From Candidatus Bathyarchaeota archaeon (GTDB taxonomy: Archaea > Thermoproteota > Bathyarchaeia > Bathyarchaeales > Bathycorpusculaceae): 44,844 nt of DNA. This document shows positions 8,435 to 17,324 of this stretch, piece after piece. The position numbers and the translations under genes were made by a program. The stretch spans positions 12,531 through 57,374 of the forward strand of contig PLSP01000108.1 of assembly GCA_003165195.1 (NCBI GenBank), written 5' to 3'. Numbering within the stretch: the stretch's first letter is position 1; every line of letters begins with the position of its first letter. Under the pieces are notes generated by a model. The model saw only the letters and a list, made by a program, of their open reading frames with translations. It ran no database searches and was not told where the DNA came from.

Positions 8435-9634
8435 ATGACTGCGTCTCAGACATTTCTTTCTGACAAAAGTCTTCGCAAAAAGTTATTTCTGCCGATTTTA
8501 GGACTTGCAGTCTTTTCAGTGTGGTTGATAACTGTTTCTTTTCAACTGCTCTTAATCGATATAGCTCAGACATTTCAAGTCCAAGTGGGCACAGCAAGCC
8601 TCGTCGCAGCAGTTGGCTCCATCTCCGGCGTAGCTGCTGGTCTGCTGATGTCTGTTTTTAGCGTTCGCTTTAACCATAAAATATTGCTTTTAATTGGACT
8701 TTTCTGCACAAGCATCGCGGCGGTTGCTTTCTTTTTTGCACCAAACTTTGACTTAGTGTTAATACCAAACATCGGTGTAGGCGCAGGAATAGCCATCGTC
8801 ACAGCTATGGCTTACTCATTAATCGCAGAAACCTATCCACTGGAAAAAAGAGGCAGAGCAATCGGATGGATGGTAGCGTCAACCGCCTTGGCATATGTTA
8901 TTGGAGCGCCAGTTATTGGAATAATTGACAGCATAGGAAGTTGGCGTTTAGTCATGATTGTCTTAGCTTTGCCCTTCGCACTTGCAAGCTTAGCTTTGTC
9001 TTTTTTTGTAGTTCCAAAGATCTCAAATCAAAATCCGCAAGCTGAAAAAGAACCGTTCTTTGAAGGATGCAAAAAAGCCTTCTCAAACAAATCAGCAGTC
9101 GCTATCTTATTCGTTACGATGTTTAGCATGGCTGAAGGCTCCATAGGCTTCTATGCGGTTTCCTTTTTTAGACAACAGTTTTCGATAGGAATAACGGCAG
9201 GCTCCATAGTTATCGTCACAGGGAACATTCTAGCGTCTGTGGGCGGCGTGATTGCGGGCCTATTAATCAACAGAGTAGGCAGAAAACGGCTGGGGACAGT
9301 CACTTGTTTGACGGCGGCTCTGCTCACTTTAACTTTCACTCTTATGCCCAGTTTTTCTTTATCTTGGGGTTTGAGCGCACTTCGCTTCTGGTTTTCAGGA
9401 ATGTCATCTACCGCAGGGGGCAGCTTAGTTATTGAACAACTTCCAAAATTCCGCGCCACCATGATGTCTCTTAACAGCGTGTTTATGAATTTTGGAATGC
9501 TGCTCGCATCCATTTCAGGTGTATTAGCAATTGACCTTTACGGGTACCAGTCGATGGCGTTGATTTTAGGCAGCTTCGGTATAGTGGGCTCAATTATATG
9601 GATTTCCATAGTTAGAGATCCATGCAAGGCCTAG
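8435..9634 (+). CDS. MFS-family transporter
   Basis: 399 aa with about 12 hydrophobic helices in two sets of six, separated by the cytoplasmic loop KISNQNPQAEKEPFFEGCKKAF. Signature positions of the major facilitator family are present, such as SVRFNHKILLL after helix 2, YPLEKRGRAIGWM between helices 4 and 5, and NRVGRKRLGT after helix 8. The resemblance is to drug or sugar proton antiporters of the YdhP/AraJ kind; the substrate cannot be told. Start ATG 8435, with a TATA-like TTTTTAA at about 8404. Confidence 0.85.
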   Translation: MTASQTFLSDKSLRKKLFLPILGLAVFSVWLITVSFQLLLIDIAQTFQVQVGTASLVAAVGSISGVAAGLLMSVFSVRFNHKILLLIGLFCTSIAAVAFFFAPNFDLVLIPNIGVGAGIAIVTAMAYSLIAETYPLEKRGRAIGWMVASTALAYVIGAPVIGIIDSIGSWRLVMIVLALPFALASLALSFFVVPKISNQNPQAEKEPFFEGCKKAFSNKSAVAILFVTMFSMAEGSIGFYAVSFFRQQFSIGITAGSIVIVTGNILASVGGVIAGLLINRVGRKRLGTVTCLTAALLTLTFTLMPSFSLSWGLSALRFWFSGMSSTAGGSLVIEQLPKFRATMMSLNSVFMNFGMLLASISGVLAIDLYGYQSMALILGSFGIVGSIIWISIVRDPCKA

Positions 9635-9702
9635 CCATACCACTTCTGATAGGTCCGGTTGCATTGCAATTCGTAGCTTTAGATTTATATGAACAAAAAG
9701 AA

Positions 9703-9739
9703 GTCAAAATAAATTAAAAGGGAAGTCTCGAAAGAGACT
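9703..9739 (-). terminator. Hairpin with T-rich tail after the Nfn-like operon
   Basis: Read on the minus strand, the arms AGTCTC and GAGACT (9724-9739) pair perfectly around a 4-nt loop, just beyond the NfnL-like stop codon, and are followed by T-rich sequence (CCCTTTTAATTTATTTT). Archaeal termination relies mainly on T-runs; the stem may protect the 3' end. Confidence 0.5.
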
Positions 9740-9741
9740 GG

Positions 9742-11154
9742 TTATTTTTTGTTTATTAGGTATTCGTGCATTGCTTTTGCTGCACGTTTACCTGCGCCCA
9801 TTGCACTGATGACTGTTGCTGCACCTGTTGCAACGTCTCCGCCTGCGTAGACTCCGTCAAGACTGGTTTTGCCGACTTCGTTAACACAGATTGTTCCGTG
9901 TCGTGGATCGCTTTGCAAGCCATCTGTGGTTCGCTGAATGATTGGGTTGGGTGTCTGCCCGATGGCAATGATCACGGTGTCAACGTCCATTGTGAATTCG
10001 CTACCTGGAACCTCTTTGACTCCTCGTCTGCCTTTTGCGTCTGGTTCAGTTAGCTCCATTGCAACAACCTTCATTGCTTTAACCCAGCCTTTTTCGTCGC
10101 CGTAGAATTCAACTGGTGCCGCCAGAAACTTGCACACGAGACCTTCTTCTTCTGCGTTTTCGATTTCTTCATGTCGTGCAGGCAACTCGTTACGTGAACG
10201 CCTATAAAGCAAACATACTTCCGAGCCGAGGCGCATGCTGCTTCGTGCACAGTCCATAGCCACGTTTCCGCCTCCGATGACAACTACTTTCTTCCCTATG
10301 CGTATTGGAGTATCTGTCTCTGGGAATTGGAATGCTTTCATGAGATTAACGCGGATAAGGAACTCGTTAGCTGAATATATTCCGCCCAAGTTTTCGCCAG
10401 AGCAACCTGTGAATTGGGGCAATCCTGCGCCGCTACCGATGAAGACTACGTCGTAGCCGCCTTCATTCATGAGTTCTGGTATGGTGTGTATTCTGCCGAC
10501 CAAATTGCCGAGACGTAAGTCAACGCCGAGTTTCTGGACGTAGGTTACTTCGTTTTGCACGATAGCTTTTGGTAAACGGAACTCTGGGATGCCGTAGGAT
10601 AACACACCGCCGCCGACATGTAGAGCTTCGAACATTGTGATTGCGTGACCTTGTTTAACGAGGTCAGCTGCAACTGTTAAGCCTGCAGGACCGGCGCCGA
10701 TAACAGCAACTTTTTTGCCTGTTGCTGGTGCCTTAGGTGGAAGCTGATAGCCGTTGTCACGTTCCCAATCCGCTAGGAACCGTTCAAGGCGTCCGACGCT
10801 GACGGGTTCGCCCATTTTGCCAATAACGCATTTGCTTTGACACTGTACTTCTTGAGGACACACTCTTCCGCAGACAGCTGGCAACGCATTTTTGGTTTTG
10901 ATGGTTTGAATCCCTTCTGCGTATTTCTTTTCGCGTATGCATTTGATGAATGTTGGAATTGGAACTTCAACTGGGCAGCCTGTTCTACACTGGGGATTAG
11001 GGCATTGCAGGCATCTGCTTGCTTCTTCTTGGGCTTCTGCTTCAGTGTAACCTAAAGCAACTTCGTTGAAGTTTTTAGCGCGTACCTTAGGTTCTTGCTT
11101 TGCCATTTCTACGGCTTTCTTGTTTAGTTTCGGTTTAGGCTTTGCTTCTGCCAC
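9742..11154 (-). CDS. NfnL/GltD-like NAD(P)H-binding flavoprotein, large subunit of an Nfn-type complex
   Basis: 470 aa. The N-terminal region holds the two cysteine clusters of GltD/NfnL (CLQCPNPQCRTGCPVEVPIP and CGRVCPQEVQCQSKC). Then come an FAD site (VAVIGAGPAGLTVAADL), a NAD(P) site (VVVIGGGNVAMDCARSSMRLG) and the closing FAD motif (GVYAGGDVATGAATVISAMGAG). The family includes glutamate synthase small subunit, sulfide dehydrogenase SudA and NfnL. Pairing with an NfnS-like gene upstream (20-bp overlap) favours the Nfn/Sud type, which moves electrons between NADH, ferredoxin and NADPH. Start GTG 11154 is set by GGAGG in the end of the upstream gene. Confidence 0.88.
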   Translation of the reverse strand: MAEAKPKPKLNKKAVEMAKQEPKVRAKNFNEVALGYTEAEAQEEASRCLQCPNPQCRTGCPVEVPIPTFIKCIREKKYAEGIQTIKTKNALPAVCGRVCPQEVQCQSKCVIGKMGEPVSVGRLERFLADWERDNGYQLPPKAPATGKKVAVIGAGPAGLTVAADLVKQGHAITMFEALHVGGGVLSYGIPEFRLPKAIVQNEVTYVQKLGVDLRLGNLVGRIHTIPELMNEGGYDVVFIGSGAGLPQFTGCSGENLGGIYSANEFLIRVNLMKAFQFPETDTPIRIGKKVVVIGGGNVAMDCARSSMRLGSEVCLLYRRSRNELPARHEEIENAEEEGLVCKFLAAPVEFYGDEKGWVKAMKVVAMELTEPDAKGRRGVKEVPGSEFTMDVDTVIIAIGQTPNPIIQRTTDGLQSDPRHGTICVNEVGKTSLDGVYAGGDVATGAATVISAMGAGKRAAKAMHEYLINKK

Positions 11155-11980
11155 ACTTACAACCTCCGTTCATTTCCCACAATAGTGAACTCAGCCTCTC
11201 TTCTGGAAGCATGGTTCGTTGACGTATGATTAACTCGTCAAAGTCAGTTTTGTGACCGTCAAATTCTGGTCCGTCCACGCAGCCGAAAAGCATTTTGCCA
11301 TCGACTGTTACTCGACATACGCCGCACATGCCCATGCCGTCAATCATGATGGGTGTTAGAGTAACAATTGTTGGTATGCAATAGGGCTTGGTGATTTCGC
11401 TTACGTCTTTCATGAGTATGACTGGACCCATAACGACGCAGCGGTCGAACTTTTCTTTCTTAAGCATGTCTGTGAGGAAATCTAAGCCTTGGTACCCCAA
11501 TGTACCGTCGTCAGTTGCAAGGTAAAGCTTGTCGCTCATGTCTTTAGCTTCTTGTTGCATCATCACAAACTCTGGGGTTCTTGCACCAAGAATCGTGGTG
11601 ACGTTGTTGCCTGCTTCCTTCATGGCTTTAACCTGCAATAGCAACGGCGCAATCATAACGCTTCCACCTACGCAGAGGACTTTACCGAAGTTTTTAACTT
11701 CAGAGGGATTGCCAAGTGGACCGGTAACGTTGTCTATAGATTCACCTTGGTCTAAGCATGATAGGCCTTTGGTGGTTTTTCCGACTTCATGGAAGGCGAA
11801 TGAGACTGTTCCTTTTGTTCGGTCGTAGCCACAGATGGTTAGAGGAATGCGTTCGCCTGCTTTGCCGTGTATAACGATCAGGAATTGTCCAGCTTGTGCT
11901 TTGGCGGCTATGTCTGGAGCTTCAACTTCAAATAGCATTATTTTTGGGGCTAACTGAGTTTTGGTTACTATTTTGTACAT
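11135..11980 (-). CDS. NfnS/SudB-like ferredoxin-NAD(P) reductase subunit
   Basis: 281 aa from ATG 11980, which is preceded by GGAGG; the frame stays open to 12025. Domains: an FAD-binding barrel (~1-95, RIPLTICGYD for the flavin), a NAD(P)-binding domain (LCVGGSVMIAPLLLQ) and a C-terminal [2Fe-2S] site (DGMGMCGVCRVTVDGKMLFGCVDGPEFDGH). That last motif is the signature of NfnS, SudB and PyrK-like subunits. In Nfn this subunit holds the NADH-linked flavin. It overlaps the iron-sulfur gene before it by 13 bp and NfnL after it by 20 bp, so translation is probably coupled. Confidence 0.88.
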   Translation of the reverse strand: MYKIVTKTQLAPKIMLFEVEAPDIAAKAQAGQFLIVIHGKAGERIPLTICGYDRTKGTVSFAFHEVGKTTKGLSCLDQGESIDNVTGPLGNPSEVKNFGKVLCVGGSVMIAPLLLQVKAMKEAGNNVTTILGARTPEFVMMQQEAKDMSDKLYLATDDGTLGYQGLDFLTDMLKKEKFDRCVVMGPVILMKDVSEITKPYCIPTIVTLTPIMIDGMGMCGVCRVTVDGKMLFGCVDGPEFDGHKTDFDELIIRQRTMLPEERLSSLLWEMNGGCKCGRSKA

Positions 11981-13194
11981 TGTGCTTTCGCCTCCACAGT
12001 TATTTCTTGTTTTGGTAAAGTGCAAATCTTTTTGTAGAAAGTATCAAGCTTCTGCTCAAATTCGGCAGCGCATCTGGGTGACTCCTCATATAGTTCAAAT
12101 CGGTCAAGAAGACCCTTCTTTTTGAGCACGTTTAATATTACGCCCAAATTGCGTTCCGCGGTGTCTCGGCCTTCTTGAAGTTTGCAGTCTTTAGCTGAAC
12201 AAACTACTGCCATAACGCCGTCAAACCCGCTTTCCAATGCGTTAACTACATGCACGGGGTCGAGGGATTTGAAGCAGGGAACTTCAAGGACCAAAACATT
12301 TTTTCCTTCAAACGCTTTGTTCGGATTGTCTAAGGTTGAGAACTCGGACCATTGGCAGACAAAAGCCAAAACCGCTGGAGCCTTATTTTTTGCTTTTAAC
12401 TGCTGGGCTGAGGTGCCGTAGCGTTTAAGCACGTTTTCGAACTCGAAGCCTTTGACTTGGATAGCATGATGTGGACAAACCAATTGGCAAGCGCCGCACC
12501 CGACACATTTCTCCTTGATAACCTTGGGGGTTGCAAATGGCTCGAACTCCAGTGCCTTGTAGGGGCAGATGAAGATGCATTTGTCGCATCCAACGCATTC
12601 CATTACATCGTAGACTGCTTTGCGCGAGAACTTTACAATTCTAACTGCGTCAGCGTCGTATCCTAACTGTTCCAGAATGTTTCGGGCTAAGACGAGCCTT
12701 CGAGTGTTAATTTTTGTGCCCTCTTTGTATCGACAGAATGGGTCTTCACATTGAACGGAAATAATGTTTTTCACGCCCTGGTTAAGTGCTTCAAACACAA
12801 AGTCAGTTGGAACTCTGCCGGCACAGGGCAAACGAAGCGCAATATAATTGCCGACTTTGAGACCTTGTTCTTTGAGGATGTCTTGAACCTCACCTGTGGA
12901 AGGCGAGTTTCCTCGGCACATTAAAACAAGAGTGTCAACGTCGCTCTTGCCTTTGGCACGTGCCTCCTCCACATATTTTGCTAAGTTGTCATAAGTGTAA
13001 TAATCCATTTTAATGGCTGAACTTGGGCAAGCACTGTAGCATATACCGCAGACCTGGCAGTCTTGAGTATTGATTTCAACTTTGCCAGTTGAATCAGCTT
13101 TTATGGCTTCATAGGGGCAGATTGATTTGCAAACGTAACATCTGCTGCATAAGTCTTGGTCGATTTCTACTACAGCGAGACATTTTTCACTCAT
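11968..13194 (-). CDS. Four-cluster ferredoxin protein with two MvhD/FlpD domains
   Basis: 408 aa from ATG 13194 (GAGAGG upstream; frame open to 13215). Order: two [4Fe-4S] motifs (CSRCYVCKSICP, CQVCGICYSACP), an MvhD-like domain (LMCRGN..., LPCAGRVPTDFVFEAL, CEDPFC.YKEG), two more [4Fe-4S] motifs (CVGCDKCIFICP, CVGCGACQLVCP), then a second MvhD-like domain (FVCQWSEF, EVPCFKSLDPVHVV, CSAKDCKLQEG). MvhD/FlpD links hydrogenase or formate dehydrogenase to heterodisulfide reductase in methanogens. Here it is the first gene of an Nfn-like operon with no HdrA or hydrogenase subunit nearby, so it probably feeds electrons into the flavin subunits. The donor is unknown. Confidence 0.82.
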   Translation of the reverse strand: MSEKCLAVVEIDQDLCSRCYVCKSICPYEAIKADSTGKVEINTQDCQVCGICYSACPSSAIKMDYYTYDNLAKYVEEARAKGKSDVDTLVLMCRGNSPSTGEVQDILKEQGLKVGNYIALRLPCAGRVPTDFVFEALNQGVKNIISVQCEDPFCRYKEGTKINTRRLVLARNILEQLGYDADAVRIVKFSRKAVYDVMECVGCDKCIFICPYKALEFEPFATPKVIKEKCVGCGACQLVCPHHAIQVKGFEFENVLKRYGTSAQQLKAKNKAPAVLAFVCQWSEFSTLDNPNKAFEGKNVLVLEVPCFKSLDPVHVVNALESGFDGVMAVVCSAKDCKLQEGRDTAERNLGVILNVLKKKGLLDRFELYEESPRCAAEFEQKLDTFYKKICTLPKQEITVEAKAQCTK

Positions 13195-13477
13195 TCTGAA
13201 ACCTCTCTTCTTCATATACCGCTGCTACTTTCAGCTTAAGCATGAAAGCTTATGCCGTATTGAAGCACAAAAAGGGCTGCAGAATCATATAATCCTTTCC
13301 CCAAAAATTACGCAATATAGATATTATTCCCGCCTATGCTCTTTGGTTCACTGTGAAACGTTTTATTGTTGGAAGCTAGCTTCGTTTTAGCTATTGAAGT
13401 TAACTCATTCGAAGGCTTATAAGTTAATTTCTTTTGCGTTATCTACGCTAACTGTTTCTTGCCTCAGATCCTCGGGG

Positions 13478-13669
13478 CTAAATATAGCTTAATTTTCTGC
13501 AGTGTGGACAAACAAAACGTACATGCGAATCGCGTTTTCTCCGAGCTCCGCCGATTCGCCGAAAAAGATCTTCATTTCCACCGTTGATTCCACCGACTCT
13601 AACCGCAGCCGAGTAAACATGTTAAGCATTCTACCCACAAGCGCTACATTGTCTAATATTTCCACTCAT
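13478..13669 (-). pseudogene. Zinc-ribbon small protein broken by two compensating frameshifts
   Basis: The frame begins MSGNIRQCSACG at ATG 13669, only 11 nt after the trxB stop, and then meets TAG and TAA. Its end, FVCPHCRKLSYI, is in the same frame and closes at 13478. Between these parts the next frame is free of stops and reads NMFTRLRLESVESTVEMK and FFGESAELGENAIRMYV. Removing one G from the GGG at 13634-13636 and adding one T to the TTTT at 13514-13517 restores a single 63-residue protein with CSACG and CPHCRK zinc knuckles at its two ends. Both lesions are in homopolymers, so sequencing error is as likely as true decay. Function unknown; redox or nucleic-acid binding are possible for such ribbons. 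Confidence 0.55.
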
Positions 13670-13680
13670 TTAGTTACGCG

Positions 13681-14613
13681 TTATTTTCTGTAATATGGGC
13701 GTTTAATGTAATTATAAGCTTCAAGAGCCGCAGTTATACCTTGACCAGCAGCTGTGCCTACCTGTTTTACAGGATGGTTTGTTACATCGCCTGCTGCGTA
13801 GACTCCGTCTAAATTTGTTTTTTGAAGAGCATCTATTCTGATATATCCATGTTCGTCTGTTTCCACGCCACTGACTTTGGGAATTTGGCTGTTTGGTGCT
13901 TCACCGACTTGAACGAAAACAGCATCGACCGCTAGTTCGCTTGTTGTTCCCGTTGTGTTATCGATTAAAGTTACTGCTTTAACTTGTTTTTCACCTTTGA
14001 TTTCTTGGATTTCAGTATTCCACAGTATATTCACATTGTTTTTTGATGATATATCATTAACGAGTGATTCTTCGGCTCTGAAAGATTTTCGCCTATGTGT
14101 TACAATAACTTGAGAAGCTATCCCTGAAAGGTAAAGTGTAGTTATACAAGCAGAGTTTCCGCCACCGATGACAAGCACTTTTTTGCCTTTGAAGAAGGGT
14201 CCATCACAAACGCCACAGTAACTTACCCCTTTTCCACGGAACTCTTTCTCTCCTTTAACGTTGACTTCCTTGTAATGTGAGCCAGTAGATATGATGACTG
14301 CCTTTGCTTCATAGGTTGAGCGTGAAGTTGTAACAATCTTCTTTTCACCTATAAGAACCATTTCAGTTACAGGTTCCAATTCATGAATAATTACACCAAG
14401 TTTTCTTGCATGATTGGTCATTTTTTCTGCAAGTTCCCCCCCGCTAATCTCCACAAACCCAGGATAATTTACCACAATTGGAGCATCAGAAATTGTTCCG
14501 CCAGGCAATTTTTCATCTAAAATTAAGGTTTTTAATCCGCTTCGGACAGTGTAAATTCCCGCTGACAAGCCAGCGGAGCCAGCGCCGATTATTATGACAT
14601 CCCAGTTCTCCAT
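13681..14613 (-). CDS. trxB: Thioredoxin reductase
   Basis: 310 aa, the normal size. FAD site VIIIGAGSAGLSAG at the N-terminus, the redox pair Cys133-Cys136 in SYCGVCDG, the NAD(P) site VLVIGGGNSACITTLYLSG, and the closing GVYAAGDVTNHPVKQVGTAAGQG motif. It transfers electrons from NAD(P)H through FAD and the disulfide to thioredoxin or a glutaredoxin-like partner. The NADPH-type HRRxxxR appears as THRRKSFRAEE. Divergent to the rubredoxin-TPP gene (112 nt between starts) and followed at 11 nt by a zinc-ribbon pseudogene. Start ATG 14613. Confidence 0.9.
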   Translation of the reverse strand: MENWDVIIIGAGSAGLSAGIYTVRSGLKTLILDEKLPGGTISDAPIVVNYPGFVEISGGELAEKMTNHARKLGVIIHELEPVTEMVLIGEKKIVTTSRSTYEAKAVIISTGSHYKEVNVKGEKEFRGKGVSYCGVCDGPFFKGKKVLVIGGGNSACITTLYLSGIASQVIVTHRRKSFRAEESLVNDISSKNNVNILWNTEIQEIKGEKQVKAVTLIDNTTGTTSELAVDAVFVQVGEAPNSQIPKVSGVETDEHGYIRIDALQKTNLDGVYAAGDVTNHPVKQVGTAAGQGITAALEAYNYIKRPYYRK

Positions 14614-14725
14614 AAAATTGCATCTCTTTTGGTAAAATATTGGATTGGGGAGTTTATGAATTGTTCTGTTGATGTAGCGTCTCCAATAAGCTGATAAGGC
14701 TGAAAAGGTAACTTACTAGAAGTTT

Positions 14726-16498
14726 TTGAGTGTGAAAGTTTTGGCTAGGTACAGGTGTACGGTTTGCAACTACGTTTATGACGAAGCTAAAGAGGGCAAA
14801 AAGCTCAGTGATTTACCTAAAGAGTGGGTTTGCCCAGTTTGTGGAGCACCCCAATCATTTTTCGTTTTGCTAGAAGAGAAAAGTGAAGAGAAAAAAGTTG
14901 AGCACACAGTCTCACAGGTTCTAATCGACCAGCTTGCCGCGTGGGGAGTCCAATACGTCTTCGGAATCCCAGGCACCTCAACTCTTGGCATAGTTGAAGC
15001 AATACGCAAAAGCAACCTCAAAGTTAAGTACTTCCAGGTCCGTCACGAGGAGACAGCGGCGTTTATGGCTTCAGCTTATGGGAAACTCACGGGGCACGTG
15101 GCAGCTTGCCTTGGAATTTCAGGTCCAGGCGCAACCAATCTGGTCACAGGACTCTACGATGCCAAACTTGACCATTCACCTGTTTTGGCTTTGACTGGGA
15201 TGGTTCCTCGGCAGCTCATTGGTTCAGGCTCAATGCAGGAGATTGACCAATACGCGTTTTTCCAGCCCATATGCGTCTTCAACAGTGTGCTAATGTCTGA
15301 GAAACAAACCACGTCGGTTGCCACTTTAGCCGTTAAGAGTGCGCTTCTCAGTCAGGGGGTTGCCCACATTGGTGTTCCCAATGACGTGCAGAAACTGCCT
15401 TATGAGGCTGAGATTTTGCCGTTTGAGGGCAGAATGCCGAACCTGGCCTATGGACAGGAAGAATGGCTTATCGAGAAGGCGGCAAAAGTGGTTGATCAAT
15501 CCACCAGACCAGTGATTCTAGCAGGGCATGGAGCAAGAGGACAAGGCAGCAAACTACTCAAGCTCGCAACCAAAATTTCTGCTCCAATCATAACAACTTT
15601 TCGAGGCAAAGGCGTTATTGACTGGCAAGAACCGCTAAACGTCGGCTGCCATGGCGGCGTCGGTTCAACCGCAGCAGCGGAACTAATGCAAAAAGCCGAT
15701 TTACTCATAGCCATAGGCGCATCATTTTCCGATTTATCTTTGATTCCCCAAAAGAAAACTGTTCAGATAGACATCAACCCTTTCATGATTGCACGGCGAT
15801 ACCCAGTTGAAGCGGGATTGCTTGGAAACAGTGCAGTGCTCATACCTAAATTAACGGCGAAGGTGGCAGGTAAACAAAACGCCGATTACTTGTCTGAAGT
15901 AACGAGGCTTAAAGCGGCGTGGATAAGCCAGTTAGAGAAAGAGGCGGACGCTACAGCTAAGCCGATTAGGCCCCCCTACATAATCAAGGTTCTAAACGAC
16001 AAAGTAGCGCAAGACGCCGTTATTTCGCTTGATGTGGGGGAGAACTGCTGGTGGTTTGGCCGCAACTTTTCGATGCGTAAAACGCAGAAGCTTGTGATGT
16101 CAGGAATCTTGGCTACGATGGGCTTTGGGTTGCCGGGAGCAATGGCGGCGGCGTTAGCTTACCCTGACAAGCAGATTGTTTGTTTAACGGGTGACGGGGG
16201 CTTAACGATGGTGCTGGGCGACTTCTTGACGGCGCTAAAGTACAAGTTGCCAGTGAAGGTGTTTGTCGTCAACAACAAGCGGTTGGGGATGATTATGCAG
16301 GAGCAGAAAGTTGAGGGTTACGAGGGCTGGCAAACCGATCTATATGATTACAGCTTCGCGGATTTTGCTGAGCATTCTGGTGGCTTAGGCATTAAAGTTA
16401 CCGAGCCCTCGGAGTTGCCTGCAGCGGTTGACCGAGCACTTGCCTCTTCTAAACCAACTATAGTGGATATTGACACGGATCCAAGGAGATTTCTGTGA
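14726..16498 (+). CDS. Rubredoxin fused to an acetolactate-synthase/pyruvate-oxidase-like TPP enzyme
   Basis: 590 aa. Residues 1-52 form a full rubredoxin with iron ligands Cys11, Cys14, Cys36 and Cys39 ([11 protein letters not shown]...VCPVCGAP). Residues ~60-590 are a complete TPP enzyme of the IlvB/PoxB family: N-terminal domain with the activating glutamate in [14 protein letters not shown], a central domain, and a C-terminal TPP site with GDGG and 24-27 residues later NN. Lengths agree with a catalytic subunit of about 540 aa plus rubredoxin. The fusion suggests a 2-oxoacid enzyme whose electrons leave through rubredoxin, as in a pyruvate oxidase. Plain acetolactate synthesis is the alternative; no ilvN is near. 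Start TTG 14726 or GTG 14732. Confidence 0.85.
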   Translation: MSVKVLARYRCTVCNYVYDEAKEGKKLSDLPKEWVCPVCGAPQSFFVLLEEKSEEKKVEHTVSQVLIDQLAAWGVQYVFGIPGTSTLGIVEAIRKSNLKVKYFQVRHEETAAFMASAYGKLTGHVAACLGISGPGATNLVTGLYDAKLDHSPVLALTGMVPRQLIGSGSMQEIDQYAFFQPICVFNSVLMSEKQTTSVATLAVKSALLSQGVAHIGVPNDVQKLPYEAEILPFEGRMPNLAYGQEEWLIEKAAKVVDQSTRPVILAGHGARGQGSKLLKLATKISAPIITTFRGKGVIDWQEPLNVGCHGGVGSTAAAELMQKADLLIAIGASFSDLSLIPQKKTVQIDINPFMIARRYPVEAGLLGNSAVLIPKLTAKVAGKQNADYLSEVTRLKAAWISQLEKEADATAKPIRPPYIIKVLNDKVAQDAVISLDVGENCWWFGRNFSMRKTQKLVMSGILATMGFGLPGAMAAALAYPDKQIVCLTGDGGLTMVLGDFLTALKYKLPVKVFVVNNKRLGMIMQEQKVEGYEGWQTDLYDYSFADFAEHSGGLGIKVTEPSELPAAVDRALASSKPTIVDIDTDPRRFL

Positions 16499-16508
16499 GG
16501 TGAAAAAT

Positions 16509-16925
16509 ATGGCAACAAATCAAGGAACAACCTTCGCCTTCGCTGTATCTCTTGTCGGCGGACTAATAACCCTAATCATCAGCACAATCAACGTAATCTG
16601 GTTCAGCAGCGGCGCAACCAGCTTCGGCGGCTACGGCACAGCCATGAAGGGAGCAATGGACGGCTACCACAACTTCATGGGATCCTACGCAGCCTCAAAC
16701 ACCTTCCTCGCAGGGCTTTCGCTAATAGGGGTGGTCTGCGGCGTCGTTGTAGTGATGAGTGCTATCCTTCTACAGGTTCAGCCTCACCAACACAACATCT
16801 GGGCAATCGTCATAATCGTATTCTCACTGGTCAGCTTTGTCGGCATGGGAGGCTACTTCATAGGCGCAATACTTGGCATCGTCGGCGGAGGCTTCGTACT
16901 GTACCTCAGACAAACAAGAACATAA
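16509..16925 (+). CDS. Four-helix membrane protein, unknown function
   Basis: 138 aa from ATG 16509, with GAGGTG eight bases upstream; the open frame extends 13 codons further into the end of the TPP gene. Four hydrophobic helices: ~8-30, ~60-86, ~95-113 and ~116-132. A glycine-rich loop (SFGGYGTAMKGAMDGYHNFMGSY) faces out after the first helix. It follows the rubredoxin-TPP gene by 10 nt and is probably co-transcribed. The layout resembles small archaeal DUF4064-like proteins. A T-rich run after the stop (16928-16942) may end the transcript. Confidence 0.6.
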   Translation: MATNQGTTFAFAVSLVGGLITLIISTINVIWFSSGATSFGGYGTAMKGAMDGYHNFMGSYAASNTFLAGLSLIGVVCGVVVVMSAILLQVQPHQHNIWAIVIIVFSLVSFVGMGGYFIGAILGIVGGGFVLYLRQTRT

Positions 16926-16999
16926 ACTCCTTTTACTTTTTTTCAAAATACAGGAAACTCTGATTAGCGTTTTTTTTTCGTCTGATTCTTAGGTTCCAT

Positions 17000-17242
17000 A
17001 TTTACCGATAGAAGCTGGTTGTAAATACTAGACCCTGTCCTACCTCTATTTTCTTTTGCACCAGCTATCTAAAAGGGCAATTTCACGCGTCCAATTTTAC
17101 CTAATGAAACCCTATGTAAAATGTAGACCCCTATCCCTCTCCTCTGAGTTCCGCCTGCATAGGTTAAAGGGCGACGCTTAGAGCCCCTTTTTACCTATAG
17201 AAACTTGATGTAAATAGTAGACCCCTATCCCTCATGCTCTAC
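17000..17242. repeat. Three degenerate copies of a ~95-bp unit
   Basis: Copies begin near 17000, 17095 and 17189. Each holds a TTTACC box, then GAA(A/G)C, a (T/A)TGTAAAT core and TAGACCC(C)TATCCCTC; the two later copies are closest. Between copies a weaker AAAGGGC-ACGC segment recurs. The copies are too diverged and too far apart for a CRISPR. The region is non-coding and lies after the membrane protein gene, within a 680-nt gap. Confidence 0.55.
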
Positions 17243-17324
17243 TCTATGACCGGTTTTTTCCCGGTTCTTGTTGTTTGCGTTTTGCGTTGCTTTCTTGGTT
17301 TAGCGTCTGGGGCGTTGGTAGGTT

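Noticed and set aside
8274-8597. Minus-strand frame across the MFS start
   Set aside because: Overlaps the conserved MFS N-terminus; no family features.
9766-10053. Cysteine-rich plus-strand frame inside the NfnL-like gene
   Set aside because: Shadow of the flavoprotein gene; its composition follows from antisense GCA/ACA codons.
13502-13693. Plus-strand frame of 63 codons downstream of trxB
   Set aside because: Antisense to the zinc-ribbon pseudogene, with no features of its own.
17000-17242. CRISPR array
   Set aside because: Only three copies, diverged, at a 95-bp step with related rather than unique spacers.
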